A DNA stretch of 64,000 nucleotides from Saccharibacillus kuerlensis DSM 22868 (GCF_000378145.1 NZ_KB899292.1:1-64000); one strand, 5' to 3'; shown: positions 33,489 to 43,117, counted from the first letter of the stretch. A program made the numbers and translations. Notes: generated by a model from the sequence alone, not told the origin.

Positions 33489-33527
33489 AAAAAACCGAAA
33501 GCCGACATCCGTCGACTTCCGGTTTTT
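33489..33527 (-). terminator. Terminator after brnQ
   Basis: Stem AAAAAACCGAAAGCCGAC with an imperfect complement around a 4-nt centre; A- and T-runs on both sides. It ends the minus-strand brnQ transcript. The 306-bp gap 33288-33593 otherwise holds only the TetR promoter. Confidence 0.75.
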
Positions 33528-33593
33528 CAATTAGATATCTTCTACTGTATAGCTTCTACGTTGTACTCGTTATTCGTTATTTGTTCTACGGAA

Positions 33594-34997
33594 TCAATCG
33601 CCGGCCGACATGCTGCTGTCCGCCTTCGAAGAAGTTCCGACAGAACGATGCGCCAGCGCTGCACTGTCATACGTTCTGGCAGATTTGCCCATCAACTGTG
33701 CAATCAGCGCTCCTGCAAGTGCACCAATCACTGCCGGCAGCAGCCAGCCCAGTCCGACTTCATAGAGAGGCAGAGTGGCGGAGAACAGGCTTGTGACAAA
33801 AGTAAACTTGATATCAGCTGCTGCAAATCCGTCGAACAGACTTACGAGGAAAGTCAGCAGCATTGCGCCCTGATAGACCAGAGCCTTGCCCTTGAACAGC
33901 GGGTGCAGGAACGTCAAGACAACCAGTACGATCACCATCGGATACAGCACCATCAGGACCGGCACGGATACGGCAATCAGCTGCGCCAGACCGATATTGG
34001 CTACAACTGCGCTGAATGCGGACATCAGAACGGCAAACTTTTTATACGAGACTTTTGGGAACAGACTGTGGAAGAAAGCGGCGCAGGACGTGATCAGCCC
34101 AACACTCGTCGTAATGCAGGCCATCGTTACAATCAGCGCCAGCAGGATAGAGCCATAAGCACCAAAGTAATGCGCCGATGTGGCAGCAAGTACGGCAGCA
34201 CCATTTTCCAAAACGCCGAGCCCTCCCGCACTTGAAGCGCCGATATAAGCCAGTGCCGTATAGATGATTGCCAGCAGGATTGCCGCAATAACAGCCGCTT
34301 TGATGCAGGCTGCTACCAGCTCGCCGCGCTTCTTGACTCCGCTGTCTTTCAGCGCATTTACTACAATGATGCCGAAGATCGTCGCTGCGAGTGCATCCAA
34401 CGTCAGATAGCCTTCTTGGAATCCTTTGAAGAACGCATTGGCTGCATAGCTCTCATCCGGTGTTCCGAACGGTGCGATCGGGTAGATAATAGCTGCTCCA
34501 ATCAGTACCGCGATGAAAATAAGCATGAGCGGCGTCAGCACTTTGCCGACCACATCGATAATTCTCGACGGGTTCAGCGCCAACAGGCAGGACAGCGCGA
34601 AGAAAATGATGGTAAATATCGCCAGACCGACTGTCTGCGAACCTTCCGGCAGCAGCGGTCTGAAGCCGATCTCGAACGATACGGTGCCCGTACGAGGCAT
34701 GGCGAAGAATGGACCGATCGCCAGGTACAGCGCGGCAGCAAACACTACGCCGAATATCGGATGCACGCGGCTCGCCAGAGAGCGGAGATCGCGTTCCCCC
34801 GAGAAGACGAAAGCGGCCACAGCCAGCAGCGGCAGTCCAACGCCCGTTACGAGAAATCCGGCATTGGCGGACCAGAGATTTTCACCGGCCATCTGACCGA
34901 GCATCGGCGGAAAAATCAGATTGCCTGCTCCGAAGAACAAGGCGAACAGCATGGAACCCAGAACGACGATAAATGACAGCGAGACTTTTTTCTGCAT
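33594..34997 (-). CDS. brnQ: Branched-chain amino acid:cation symporter BrnQ
   Basis: A 467-residue LIVCS-family transporter with about twelve helices. The N-terminal FALFFGAGNLIFPPMLGQMAGE is the family hallmark, and IGPFFAMPRTGTVSFEIG (about 94) is diagnostic. It imports Leu, Ile and Val with Na+ or H+. It lies 112 bp downstream of a GntR regulator in the same direction. Confidence 0.95.
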   Translation of the reverse strand: MQKKVSLSFIVVLGSMLFALFFGAGNLIFPPMLGQMAGENLWSANAGFLVTGVGLPLLAVAAFVFSGERDLRSLASRVHPIFGVVFAAALYLAIGPFFAMPRTGTVSFEIGFRPLLPEGSQTVGLAIFTIIFFALSCLLALNPSRIIDVVGKVLTPLMLIFIAVLIGAAIIYPIAPFGTPDESYAANAFFKGFQEGYLTLDALAATIFGIIVVNALKDSGVKKRGELVAACIKAAVIAAILLAIIYTALAYIGASSAGGLGVLENGAAVLAATSAHYFGAYGSILLALIVTMACITTSVGLITSCAAFFHSLFPKVSYKKFAVLMSAFSAVVANIGLAQLIAVSVPVLMVLYPMVIVLVVLTFLHPLFKGKALVYQGAMLLTFLVSLFDGFAAADIKFTFVTSLFSATLPLYEVGLGWLLPAVIGALAGALIAQLMGKSARTYDSAALAHRSVGTSSKADSSMSAGD

Positions 34998-35109
34998 GAT
35001 GATATTCCCCCAACAGCGAACCCTTTTAAGGTAAGGCTTCTGTATTTGATTTTTTCTACTTCATTTCTCTATTTCATTGTCTCTGTTTCCATTCAGTATC
35101 GAATAGATG

Positions 35110-35781
35110 TTATTCCGGATTTCTCTGCATTTTGGCTTGGTATGCATCGACCGCCCGCAGCCAATTATGACGAACCAGTGAGTTCAATGATTCTCGATCT
35201 CCGCGTTCGAAAGCCTGAACGATCTCTTCATGCTCGTCGACGGAGCCTTGGTCCAAAATGATCGAATTATGGAAAAAGAGTCTGCGGACATGCGCTTGGA
35301 ATGTGGAAATTGTATTGGCGATGTACGGGTTCTCCGTCAACTCGACGATAATTCCGTGAAACTCTTCGTCGAGCTTGAGCGCGTAATGATAATCGTCCTT
35401 CGCCAACGCTTCGCCGAATTCCGCATTGATATGTCGAAGCGACTCAATCGTCTGCGTGTTGATGAGCGGCAGTGCAATTTCGGCGGCCAGCGACTGCAGA
35501 GCGGCCAGCGGCGGCAGAATCTTGGTAATGTCTTCGCCGTTGAGCCCTGTCACCTGCGTCGATACGCCCGGATTCATCTCGACCAGCCCTTCGACGCTCA
35601 GCAGCTGCAGCGCTTCCCGGACAGGCGTCCGGCTGACGCCGAGCGCATTCGCAAGTTCGCCGTCGTTTAACTTCTCTCCCGGCTGAAGCGTTCCGTCGAT
35701 AATCCATTCCTGCAGCTGCTGGAAGGCGCGCTGCTTGGCGGATAATCGGTTCGGTGTCGTAAAACCTGTTGGAATCGGCAT
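35110..35781 (-). CDS. GntR-family (FCD domain) regulator
   Basis: A 223-residue protein: winged helix with LQPGEKLNDGELANALGVSRTPVREALQLL (about 31-60) and an all-helical FCD effector domain (about 85-205, with metal-ligand-like Asp/His in KLDEEFHGII and DEHEEIVQAF). FCD regulators sense organic or amino acids through a bound metal. It is upstream of brnQ, which it may regulate, and its own promoter carries a palindrome. Confidence 0.92.
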   Translation of the reverse strand: MPIPTGFTTPNRLSAKQRAFQQLQEWIIDGTLQPGEKLNDGELANALGVSRTPVREALQLLSVEGLVEMNPGVSTQVTGLNGEDITKILPPLAALQSLAAEIALPLINTQTIESLRHINAEFGEALAKDDYHYALKLDEEFHGIIVELTENPYIANTISTFQAHVRRLFFHNSIILDQGSVDEHEEIVQAFERGDRESLNSLVRHNWLRAVDAYQAKMQRNPE

Positions 35782-35832
35782 AGCGCCCTCCTTTATCCTT
35801 TAGTAAGTAATTGTCTTTAACAAGATTTGTCC

Positions 35833-35871
35833 ATTATATCCGGTCAAATTCCGTCATGCAATATATTGCAT
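35833..35871 (-). promoter_or_regulatory. Promoter with palindromic operator of the GntR gene
   Basis: Minus strand: -35 TTGCAT (35861-35856), 17-bp spacer, -10 TATAAT (35838-35833). The perfect 16-bp palindrome ATGCAATATATTGCAT (35856-35871) overlaps the -35, as expected for autorepression. Confidence 0.8.
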
Positions 35872-35953
35872 ACGAATTTAAGAAATATTTTTAATTCTTG
35901 AACGCGCTGAAGCTTTGAATAAACAAGAGAGGGTACAGACGTTCGCTGCTCCA

Positions 35954-35962
35954 TGTTATAAT
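35954..35962 (+). promoter_or_regulatory. Extended -10 promoter of the SWIM-SNF2 operon
   Basis: TGTTATAAT is a perfect extended -10 element; no good -35 is present. Predicted start near 35969, about 20-35 nt before the SWIM gene. Confidence 0.6.
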
Positions 35963-35987
35963 AGGCGGACGAAATGAACCTTACGGG

Positions 35988-37877
35988 ATGGAGACGATAA
36001 TCAGCATGAATGGAAACACGGCGTTCACCGACGAACAATGGCATGCGCTCGTACAGAGCACAGCGGAAGCCTATGACGATCTGACGTTAAAAAGAGGCTT
36101 TCAATACGAGCGGTTGGGGCACATTCAGCAGCTGTCGCTCTCCGACGACCGGCGGTTGGAAGCCGAAGTCAAGGAAGGCGATGGTCTGTGCCGGGTCGAG
36201 CTTGCGCTCGACTTTCCCGCCGGCGGCAGCTGCGACTGCAAGGATCGCAAGCCCTGCCGGCATCAGGCGGCTGCGCTGATGAAGCTGGCCCGGCTGCGCG
36301 GACGTCCGGTGTCGGCGCTGGCCAACGCCAGCGCTTCGGTCTCCGCAGCTGCGAAGGCTGCGCGTGCTGCCGAAATGGCCGAAGACGGCGCTGTGCGGGG
36401 AGATGGCTCACTGCGAAGAGAGAGTGCGGTGCGGGAAGATCGAAGCTCTGCGGACAGCCTTAAACCGGGCACGTCCTCCTCTTCGGCTCGTCTGACAGAT
36501 CGCGAAGAACGAGCAGCAGTTCGTGGTACCGGAGGCGGCGCCGAAGACGGTGTCAGTGCCGAAGCTGAAGCCGCTCACGATAGGCCGAATTTTCTCTCCG
36601 GCGAAGAAGAACAGCCTGCAAAGGCGCGAAGTATAGAGCTGGCTTCCCTGCTCGCCGCCTCCGGGATCTCCGCCTGGCATCGGCGCTTCGAAGAAGCCGC
36701 CTCTTCATTGACAGGACGAACCCGCAATCCGAAGTTCGCCGAGCTGACACTGGGCATTATTTTTGAAAATATGCCTCCTTTCAAACCGGGGATCGAGCAG
36801 CTGTACCGCTTGAATGCCTACCTGTTCGTATTGAAAACGATGACGGCGCCGTCCGGACCGGGAATCGGCCCTTCTTCTTCTCCGGGCTATTATGCGCATC
36901 TGGCTGTAAACGAAACGAAAGACGGCTTGGAGCGCTGTCTCTCCGCACCTCTTCAGGCAGGAAGCGATGCGCAGGTGTTGGAGCGCCTGGAGGAAACGCT
37001 GCGCCTGGTTCGCCGGCAGATGCTGACCGAAGGACGTGACCAAGACGCTTTTGCCAAATGTTATTACCGACTGCTGTCCGAATGGGCAGTGCCGGCAGAC
37101 GGAATCGGAGCAGACGGGAAAATGACGAATGAAGCTGTCGACGTCTACGAATCGGAACTGCAGTATCTGATGGATGAAGAGCGCGAGCTCGGCCGTTCGC
37201 TGAACCGGCTGGCCTGGCTGAGTGCCAATGCCTGGAGCCGTTTTCGCCTCGGACAGGACGCCAAAGCCAAAGAACTGCTTAAGGAAGCAGCGGATAAGCC
37301 CTATTTCACTCCTGCGAAGCTGCCCGACTTTTTCACTCCGCTTGCCGCACAGAATCAATGGGAGCGTCTGAGCGATTGGCTGGAAATCTTCGGTCCGCTG
37401 CTGGAACGCGCCCGTGCGAATCTGGCCGATTATGAACAATTTTGGAACGATACGCTCAAACATTTCCCTGAAGCGGAATCCCGGATGTGGAATGTGCTGC
37501 AGGAGATGCTTCCGTACGCTTCGACCCTTTACGGAAGCAAGCTGATGGAACGCGAACGCTGGGAGGAATGGATGGATTACCAGCTTTCCACCGGCAGAGA
37601 ACCTTCGCATTTCAAGGTAACTGAACTTGCGCCGATCGAGAAAAATGCACCTGAGCTGCTGCTGCCTTTCTATCATCAAGCGGCCGAGCGGCTGATCGAG
37701 CAGCGCAGTCGGGATGGCTACAAAGCGGCCGTGCGCCTGCTCAAACGTCTGGACAAGCTGTACCGGAAAATGAAGCGCGAAGACCGCTGGGAGGTCTTCA
37801 TGGAGTCGTTTAATGCTAAATATGGACGACTGCGCGCGCTACAAGAAGAATTGAAGAAAGGGAAGCTGATGCTATGA
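35988..37877 (+). CDS. SWIM zinc-finger protein
   Basis: A 629-residue protein with a SWIM zinc finger, CDCKDRKPCRH (CxCx5CxH, about residues 83-93), a nucleic-acid or protein-binding module often encoded beside SNF2 helicases. Residues about 105-210 are alanine/serine/charge-rich low complexity. The rest is helical (about 220-625) without a recognised domain. Start is ATG 35988 or ATG 36006; neither has a strong ribosome site. Its stop overlaps the helicase ATG (ATGA), so the two are coupled and probably act as one complex on DNA. Confidence 0.88.
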   Translation: METIISMNGNTAFTDEQWHALVQSTAEAYDDLTLKRGFQYERLGHIQQLSLSDDRRLEAEVKEGDGLCRVELALDFPAGGSCDCKDRKPCRHQAAALMKLARLRGRPVSALANASASVSAAAKAARAAEMAEDGAVRGDGSLRRESAVREDRSSADSLKPGTSSSSARLTDREERAAVRGTGGGAEDGVSAEAEAAHDRPNFLSGEEEQPAKARSIELASLLAASGISAWHRRFEEAASSLTGRTRNPKFAELTLGIIFENMPPFKPGIEQLYRLNAYLFVLKTMTAPSGPGIGPSSSPGYYAHLAVNETKDGLERCLSAPLQAGSDAQVLERLEETLRLVRRQMLTEGRDQDAFAKCYYRLLSEWAVPADGIGADGKMTNEAVDVYESELQYLMDEERELGRSLNRLAWLSANAWSRFRLGQDAKAKELLKEAADKPYFTPAKLPDFFTPLAAQNQWERLSDWLEIFGPLLERARANLADYEQFWNDTLKHFPEAESRMWNVLQEMLPYASTLYGSKLMERERWEEWMDYQLSTGREPSHFKVTELAPIEKNAPELLLPFYHQAAERLIEQRSRDGYKAAVRLLKRLDKLYRKMKREDRWEVFMESFNAKYGRLRALQEELKKGKLML

Positions 37878-40800
37878 ACGCAGTAATGGAAACCGTGACG
37901 ATCCATGCGGTGCTGAGCGAATTCGGCGACGCTCTGCTGTACGGGACCAAACCGACATACGGCGCGGTTCCGGGATTATATTTCAAGCAGCTGTTGTTCG
38001 CGCGGCACGAAGAATCGTTTTACGGCACAGATCTGGAAATCCAGAGTACGGGCGATATGGAATTGGTCCTGCTTCCGGCGGAAATGGTGCTGTCTTTCTT
38101 CGCGGACAAGCCGCTGCTGAAGCATATTGGCTGGGCGTTCGATGGCGACGCCGATCTGCTGGCGCGAACCGCGCCCGCGCTGGCTGCAAGCATCGATAAA
38201 AGGGCCTATAAACCGGATTTCAAAGCGTACCGTGCAGGAAGCCTGCAGTGGAAATGGGATCGACACGCATTCAAGGAACGCCAGCACGCTTCGGTATTGG
38301 CAGCGCTCGACCGGGGAAAAATTCGGACGACGGATGCAGCGGCCGGATCACGCAAGGAAGAACAGGTGCGGCTCAGCGACGAAGAAGCGTATGAGGAAGC
38401 GATGTTCGGCGTCCGTGACGAAGACACGCAGGCCGAGGAGACGTTTATGACCGGGCTGCGCGCGGCTTATTCCGCAGCTGTGTTCCAGCGCCGCTACGGC
38501 ACGGAGCAGACTGCGCTGGATCTGCGCCGCGAGTATCCGCGGCTGTTTGACCGCGGAGCGTCGGCGGCGGGTCTCGACGAGGACGCCTGGCTCGTCGCAG
38601 TCGGTTGGCGCGAAGATGCCGCGCCGTTCCGTCCGGTCGTCCGGTTCATGGAGCCGGACGAGGATAACCCTAACTGGAGGCTGGAACTGGCCCTCCAGGA
38701 CAAGAAGGACGAGACTTCGCTCGTCCCGATCACCTTGTCGGACGTCGGCGCCGCGGCGGGCAGTTGGCCTTCGGCCTGGGAGAAGCATGTGCGCGAACGC
38801 AGCGCGGAATGGCTGAAGAGCCTGCGGACCGGACTGCCGACGCCCCGCGTGGCACCGGGACATGATATTCTGGCCCGCAGCATGAGCGGGCCGGAAGCCT
38901 GGCAGTTCCTGACGAAGGACAGCCCAAGGCTGCTGGACGCCGGCTGGCGGGTGCTGCTGCCTGCATGGTGGCAGGCAGCGAGCAAGAAGAAGCCGAAGCT
39001 GAAGGCTCGGGTTAAGGAAGAGGAAGGCGAAGGCAAGAAGGGCGGACGTTCGGTATTCGGCCTCGATTCCGTACTGAACTTCGATTGGCGAATTGCAATC
39101 GGCGACGCGGAGTTTACCGAGGAGGAATATATGGAGCTGGCCGCCAGAAATGAGCGGCTTGTACAGTTCCGCGGCGAATGGGTCGCCCTCGACCCTGTGC
39201 TGCTGAATCAGATCAGCCGGGCGATGAATGGCCTGGACAAGAAGAACGGGCTGTCGTTCCAAGATATTCTTCAACTGCACCTGCTGAAGAAAGAAGAGGA
39301 AAACAGCGAGGCCGAAGAACGGACCAAAGCCGAAGAAAACGCCCGGCTGGAAATTGAAGTCCAGCTGAGCGGCCATCTGGCGGCACTGATCGACCAGCTC
39401 GGCCAGAAGGATGCCTGGCCCGCGATCGATATTCCCAAAGGGCTGCGCGCCGAACTGCGCAATTACCAGCGCGAAGGCTTCGGCTGGCTGGCTTTCCTGC
39501 GCCGGCTGGGTCTCGGTGCCTGTCTGGCCGACGACATGGGCCTCGGCAAGACCGTGCAGCTGATCTCGTATCTGCTGCACGTCAAGGAAAGCCGCGCCGA
39601 AGCGGCAGCGTCGGGACAGACGCTGCGCGGCGCTCTTCCAAACGCGGGCGCTTCGGAAGCTTACGCGGACATAAGTCCGCGGCGGAAGTCCGGCAGCGCG
39701 GCAAATTCTGCCGCGAGTCGGCGCACCGCGAACCCAGCCGGCACACCGGCGGGAGTCGGCGCTTCCGCTCCCGCCTGGCTGCCTCCGGACGACGGGATTA
39801 TCCGGCCGGGCTCCTATCCGCTGGAAGCTTCACTGATTATATGCCCCACTTCCCTGCTCGGCAACTGGCAGAAGGAGATCGCCCGCTTCGCGCCGGATCT
39901 TCGCGTCATGCTGCACTACGGCGGCAATCGCCGCACCGGTGAAGCTTTCGCGGCGGCCGCTTCGGATGTTGACGTCGTGCTGACTTCCTATGCGACATCG
40001 GCACTTGATCAGGAGCTGCTGCGCAGTTTCGACTGGCTGACGATCTGCCTTGACGAAGCGCAGACGATCAAGAACGCGCAGACCAAGCAGTCAACGGCGA
40101 TCCGCAGTTTCCGGGCCCTGCACAAGATCGCGCTGACCGGCACGCCGATCGAGAACCGGCTATCCGAACTGTGGTCGATCTACGACTTCATGGTTCCCGG
40201 ATTCCTCGGCGGACCGAAGTCGTTCCAGGAGCGCTTCGCGAATCCGATCGAAAAGGAGCAGGACGAGGAGAAAATTACCGAGCTTCAAAAGCTGGTCAAA
40301 CCGTTCATGCTTCGCCGCAAAAAGAAGGACCCGAACATTCAGCTCGATCTCCCGGAGAAAAACGAGATGAAGACGTATATCCATCTCACACCGGAGCAGA
40401 GCGTCCTGTACGAACAGGTCGTCAAGCAGCTCCTCAAGGAGATGCCGCAGCTTGAAGGTATGAAACGCAAAGGCGCAATCCTGTCCGCGCTGACCCAGCT
40501 CAAGCGGCTGTGCGATCATCCGGCGCTGACTGCCGGCGATTCGGTCGGCTTAGAACCAGATGAAGCGCCGGATCTGGATACGCTGATCGAACAGTCTGCC
40601 AAGCTCTCCCGCCTTGTCGCCATGGTCAAGGAATTGAGAGCCGAAGGCGAGCGCTGCCTAATTTTCACCCAGTATATCGGCATGGGCGAAATGATGCAGC
40701 GGGTGCTGAGCGAAGAACTGGGCGAGAACGTGCTCTATTTGAACGGCAGCACGCCGAGAACAGTGCGCGAGCGCATGATTGAGCAGTTCCAGGCAAAAGA

Positions 40801-41137
40801 ACAGCCGCCGGGCGAGACGACCGCCGTATTCATTCTGTCACTTAAAGCGGGCGGCGTAGGCCTCAATCTGACAGCAGCCAATCATGTCTTCCACGTCGAT
40901 CGCTGGTGGAACCCGGCCGTTGAGAACCAGGCGACCGACCGGGCTTACCGGATGGGCCAAACCAAGGATGTCCAGGTCCACAAGTTCATCTCGATCGGTA
41001 CGCTGGAAGAGCGGATTGACGACATGCTGGAGAGTAAGCAGCAGCTCAGTGACAGCGTCATTGCCGGTTCGGAAGGCTGGATTACCGAACTGTCGGACAA
41101 TGCGCTGAGAGATCTGTTTACACTGCGCAAGAGCTGA
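37874..41137 (+). CDS. SNF2-family helicase-like ATPase
   Basis: A 1087-residue SWI2/SNF2 ATPase. A large N-terminal SNF2-associated region (about 1-500) precedes the motor: motif I ADDMGLGKT (about 552), then CLDEAQTIKN (motif II, about 730), LTGTPIENRLSELWSIYDF (motif III), the C-terminal helicase domain with GGVGLNLTAANHVFHVDRWWNPAVE (motifs V-VI, about 995) and ATDRAYRMGQ. About 75 low-complexity residues (about 570-650) are inserted between motif I and motif Ia. It remodels protein-DNA complexes; partner is the upstream SWIM protein. Confidence 0.95.
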   Translation: MNAVMETVTIHAVLSEFGDALLYGTKPTYGAVPGLYFKQLLFARHEESFYGTDLEIQSTGDMELVLLPAEMVLSFFADKPLLKHIGWAFDGDADLLARTAPALAASIDKRAYKPDFKAYRAGSLQWKWDRHAFKERQHASVLAALDRGKIRTTDAAAGSRKEEQVRLSDEEAYEEAMFGVRDEDTQAEETFMTGLRAAYSAAVFQRRYGTEQTALDLRREYPRLFDRGASAAGLDEDAWLVAVGWREDAAPFRPVVRFMEPDEDNPNWRLELALQDKKDETSLVPITLSDVGAAAGSWPSAWEKHVRERSAEWLKSLRTGLPTPRVAPGHDILARSMSGPEAWQFLTKDSPRLLDAGWRVLLPAWWQAASKKKPKLKARVKEEEGEGKKGGRSVFGLDSVLNFDWRIAIGDAEFTEEEYMELAARNERLVQFRGEWVALDPVLLNQISRAMNGLDKKNGLSFQDILQLHLLKKEEENSEAEERTKAEENARLEIEVQLSGHLAALIDQLGQKDAWPAIDIPKGLRAELRNYQREGFGWLAFLRRLGLGACLADDMGLGKTVQLISYLLHVKESRAEAAASGQTLRGALPNAGASEAYADISPRRKSGSAANSAASRRTANPAGTPAGVGASAPAWLPPDDGIIRPGSYPLEASLIICPTSLLGNWQKEIARFAPDLRVMLHYGGNRRTGEAFAAAASDVDVVLTSYATSALDQELLRSFDWLTICLDEAQTIKNAQTKQSTAIRSFRALHKIALTGTPIENRLSELWSIYDFMVPGFLGGPKSFQERFANPIEKEQDEEKITELQKLVKPFMLRRKKKDPNIQLDLPEKNEMKTYIHLTPEQSVLYEQVVKQLLKEMPQLEGMKRKGAILSALTQLKRLCDHPALTAGDSVGLEPDEAPDLDTLIEQSAKLSRLVAMVKELRAEGERCLIFTQYIGMGEMMQRVLSEELGENVLYLNGSTPRTVRERMIEQFQAKEQPPGETTAVFILSLKAGGVGLNLTAANHVFHVDRWWNPAVENQATDRAYRMGQTKDVQVHKFISIGTLEERIDDMLESKQQLSDSVIAGSEGWITELSDNALRDLFTLRKS

Positions 41138-41352
41138 TCTCGGAGGATCATTCTTTCTTTTTCCTTCAAATTAGGAGAAAAAAGGCTAATCATTCGGTTC
41201 ATATATCTTGTTTTCAGGAGTAAACGTTCAGATATAAGGAACAAACATTCATGAATTAGATCTAATCATTCACAAAAAGAGAATAGATTTTCAGAGCCTA
41301 TCGCTCGTTTCCACATACCGGGAGTTTATTCGCATATTAAGGAGCATCCATT

Positions 41353-41778
41353 ATGAAAGATCAGGAAATTACGCTGCTTTACGAAACGCCGCAGCCGGAA
41401 GAATATATCGCACTTCGGGTCGCAGCCGGCATGAGTGCACGCACGCTCGAAGCTGCTCGAACCGGACTGCCGAACTCGCTGTTTGCCGTCACACTGCGTG
41501 AACAAGGTCGGCTTGTCGGCATGGGCCGCGTGCTTGGAGACGGAGGCTGCGCCTACCTCATCTCCGACATCGTCGTGCATCCCTCGCTGCAGCGGCGAGG
41601 TCTTGCCCGCCGCATTATGACGGAGATTGAGCGCTACTTGGACGACAACGTACCTCCGGGTTCGTTCGTCAGCCTAATCGCCGACACTCCGGCCGACGCA
41701 CTGTATCGGCATTTCGGCTTTATCGACACGGCTCCGGCTTCAATCGGCATGTATCGCCCGAGCCGTCCTAACGTTTAA
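41353..41778 (+). CDS. GNAT-family N-acetyltransferase
   Basis: A 141-residue acetyltransferase. The acetyl-CoA motif is DIVVHPSLQRRGLARRIM (about 75-92, Q/RxxGxG/A), and the C-terminal LYRHFGFIDT is the usual last strand. The substrate is unknown. AAGGAG lies about 8 bp before the ATG. It is an isolated gene followed by a terminator. Confidence 0.9.
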   Translation: MKDQEITLLYETPQPEEYIALRVAAGMSARTLEAARTGLPNSLFAVTLREQGRLVGMGRVLGDGGCAYLISDIVVHPSLQRRGLARRIMTEIERYLDDNVPPGSFVSLIADTPADALYRHFGFIDTAPASIGMYRPSRPNV

Positions 41779-41816
41779 AAATGACCGGTTCAGCTGTTCC
41801 TATTTCGCATAATCAA

Positions 41817-41860
41817 AAAGCCTCTGTACTCGGAATGACTTCCGGTGCAGAGGCTTTTTT
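41817..41860 (+). terminator. Terminator after the GNAT gene
   Basis: AAAAGCCTCTG...CAGAGGCTTTTTT with an inner CGGA/TCCG stem; T-run on the plus strand, A-run on the other side. Confidence 0.85.
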
Positions 41861-42007
41861 ATGGCATGTACGCAAACTATGAATCGACTTGATATTCAGC
41901 ACCTAACTCCTCCATTTAAAGCTGAGGGTTGAGCTGGAGGTTGGAGCCGAATACTTAAATGGTTTATCCTATCTGAACAAATCGACGCGTTTGCACACAC
42001 TCCTTAA

Positions 42008-42192
42008 AATAAGTGCATACATGCAGTTATTTTCTGCTTTTAGCTGCCTACAACCTTAATAAGTGCAAGAATACAACTATTTAGCATCAAAAAGCGTATA
42101 AAGACCCAAATTAGGACTTTAACTGCACTTGAGCACTTATTTTTCGAAAAAAGCTGTAAATAACACGAAATAAGTGTACATATGCAGCTATT
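42008..42192 (-). repeat. Dispersed element B, copy 1
   Basis: An AT-rich intergenic element with four 24-bp near-palindromic boxes (AATAAGTGCA-n4-TGCAGTTATT type) at 42008, 42058, 42118 (inverted) and 42169, i.e. 50-60-51 spacing. Reversed, it aligns end to end with 56770-56954, including the spacer ATTTACAG...TTTTTCGAAAAATAAGTGCTCAA. Boxes 3 and 4 can pair into a hairpin (CACTTATTT with AAATAAGTG). It lies in the 496-bp gap 41779-42274; the remainder of that gap shows only the GNAT terminator. There is no ORF. Confidence 0.85.
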
Positions 42193-42274
42193 TATTTATC
42201 CCTATGCTGCTTATCCATATTTGGCTTGTATTTATTTTTGTAGAGGAAATGTCGGAAGTTTACTCAACCGCGAA

Positions 42275-43117
42275 TTAGATCTCCGCCGCTACTCCGAAAT
42301 GGTCGGACACGAGCGGACCGTTCTTGCCGTCTAGCACGACTTCGGACTTCTTCGCTTCGATCGGAAGGCTCGACAGGACGTAATCAATGCGTAGCGGACG
42401 TTCGTTATCTGCCCAGCCTGCGATCGCTTTGAGCACGGTCGACCCTTCGTCTTTCTCCGCTGCGGCCGTATATAGATCGCACCAGCCGTGGTCCAGCATA
42501 TAGTCGTAACCTTCCCTCCGGATCTGCGCCACATTGTTCAGATCACCGAGCATGAACAGCGTCTCTCCCGCCTCTCGCAGCGGCTTCAGCAGTTCTTCGG
42601 TCCGATCCCACTGAGCTTTGAACGGCTCTTCTTTATCATTCCACCAGCCATAATGACCGCTGAACAGCCAGAGCGGGTCCGCCCCGTTTTCCCCATTTGC
42701 CAACGAGGTCTTCACACCGAGCAGTCGGCGTGTTTTGGCATTCATATAGTCATGAATGCCCGATACATAACCGTATACTGCTTCCGTGATCGGCTCCCGC
42801 GTCAGCACGGCTACACCTTCATCATATCGTCCCTGATAAGCGCTATGTGTCGGCAGCCAAGACCAGAAATACGGCGTGTCCAGCTGTTCAAGCAGGAGCA
42901 GTGCATAATGGTCTTCGCGGATCTTGGTGCCTGGCTCCGCTTCGTAATACCGCGCAAGTCTCTCCGGCGCCGCTTCACTCGCTTGAGGCGACTGGTTGAC
43001 TTCCTGCAGCGCAATTAGATCGAAGCCTCGTTCATTGATAAAATCGGCCAGCTGTCCAATCTTTTTCTCCTGCTCTTCCTCATGCCAAGAGTGGGTATTC
43101 AGTGTCAGACATTTCAT
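42275..43117 (-). CDS. Endonuclease/exonuclease/phosphatase-family protein
   Basis: A 280-residue metal-dependent phosphodiesterase-fold enzyme: MKCLTLNTHSW (strand with Asn), DLIALQEVNQS (catalytic Glu, about 38), GHYGWWN, LGDLNNV (about 193, the GDxN motif) and a terminal SDHFGV (catalytic Asp-His, about 270). There is no signal peptide. Relatives include nucleases, sphingomyelinases and inositol phosphatases; the substrate is unknown. It lies 36 bp after an Lrp gene, perhaps in the same transcript. Confidence 0.9.
   Translation of the reverse strand: MKCLTLNTHSWHEEEQEKKIGQLADFINERGFDLIALQEVNQSPQASEAAPERLARYYEAEPGTKIREDHYALLLLEQLDTPYFWSWLPTHSAYQGRYDEGVAVLTREPITEAVYGYVSGIHDYMNAKTRRLLGVKTSLANGENGADPLWLFSGHYGWWNDKEEPFKAQWDRTEELLKPLREAGETLFMLGDLNNVAQIRREGYDYMLDHGWCDLYTAAAEKDEGSTVLKAIAGWADNERPLRIDYVLSSLPIEAKKSEVVLDGKNGPLVSDHFGVAAEI

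Noticed and set aside
42008-42192. CRISPR or IS interpretation of element B
   Set aside because: Box orientation alternates, spacers are conserved between copies, and there is no transposase or terminal inverted repeat pair.
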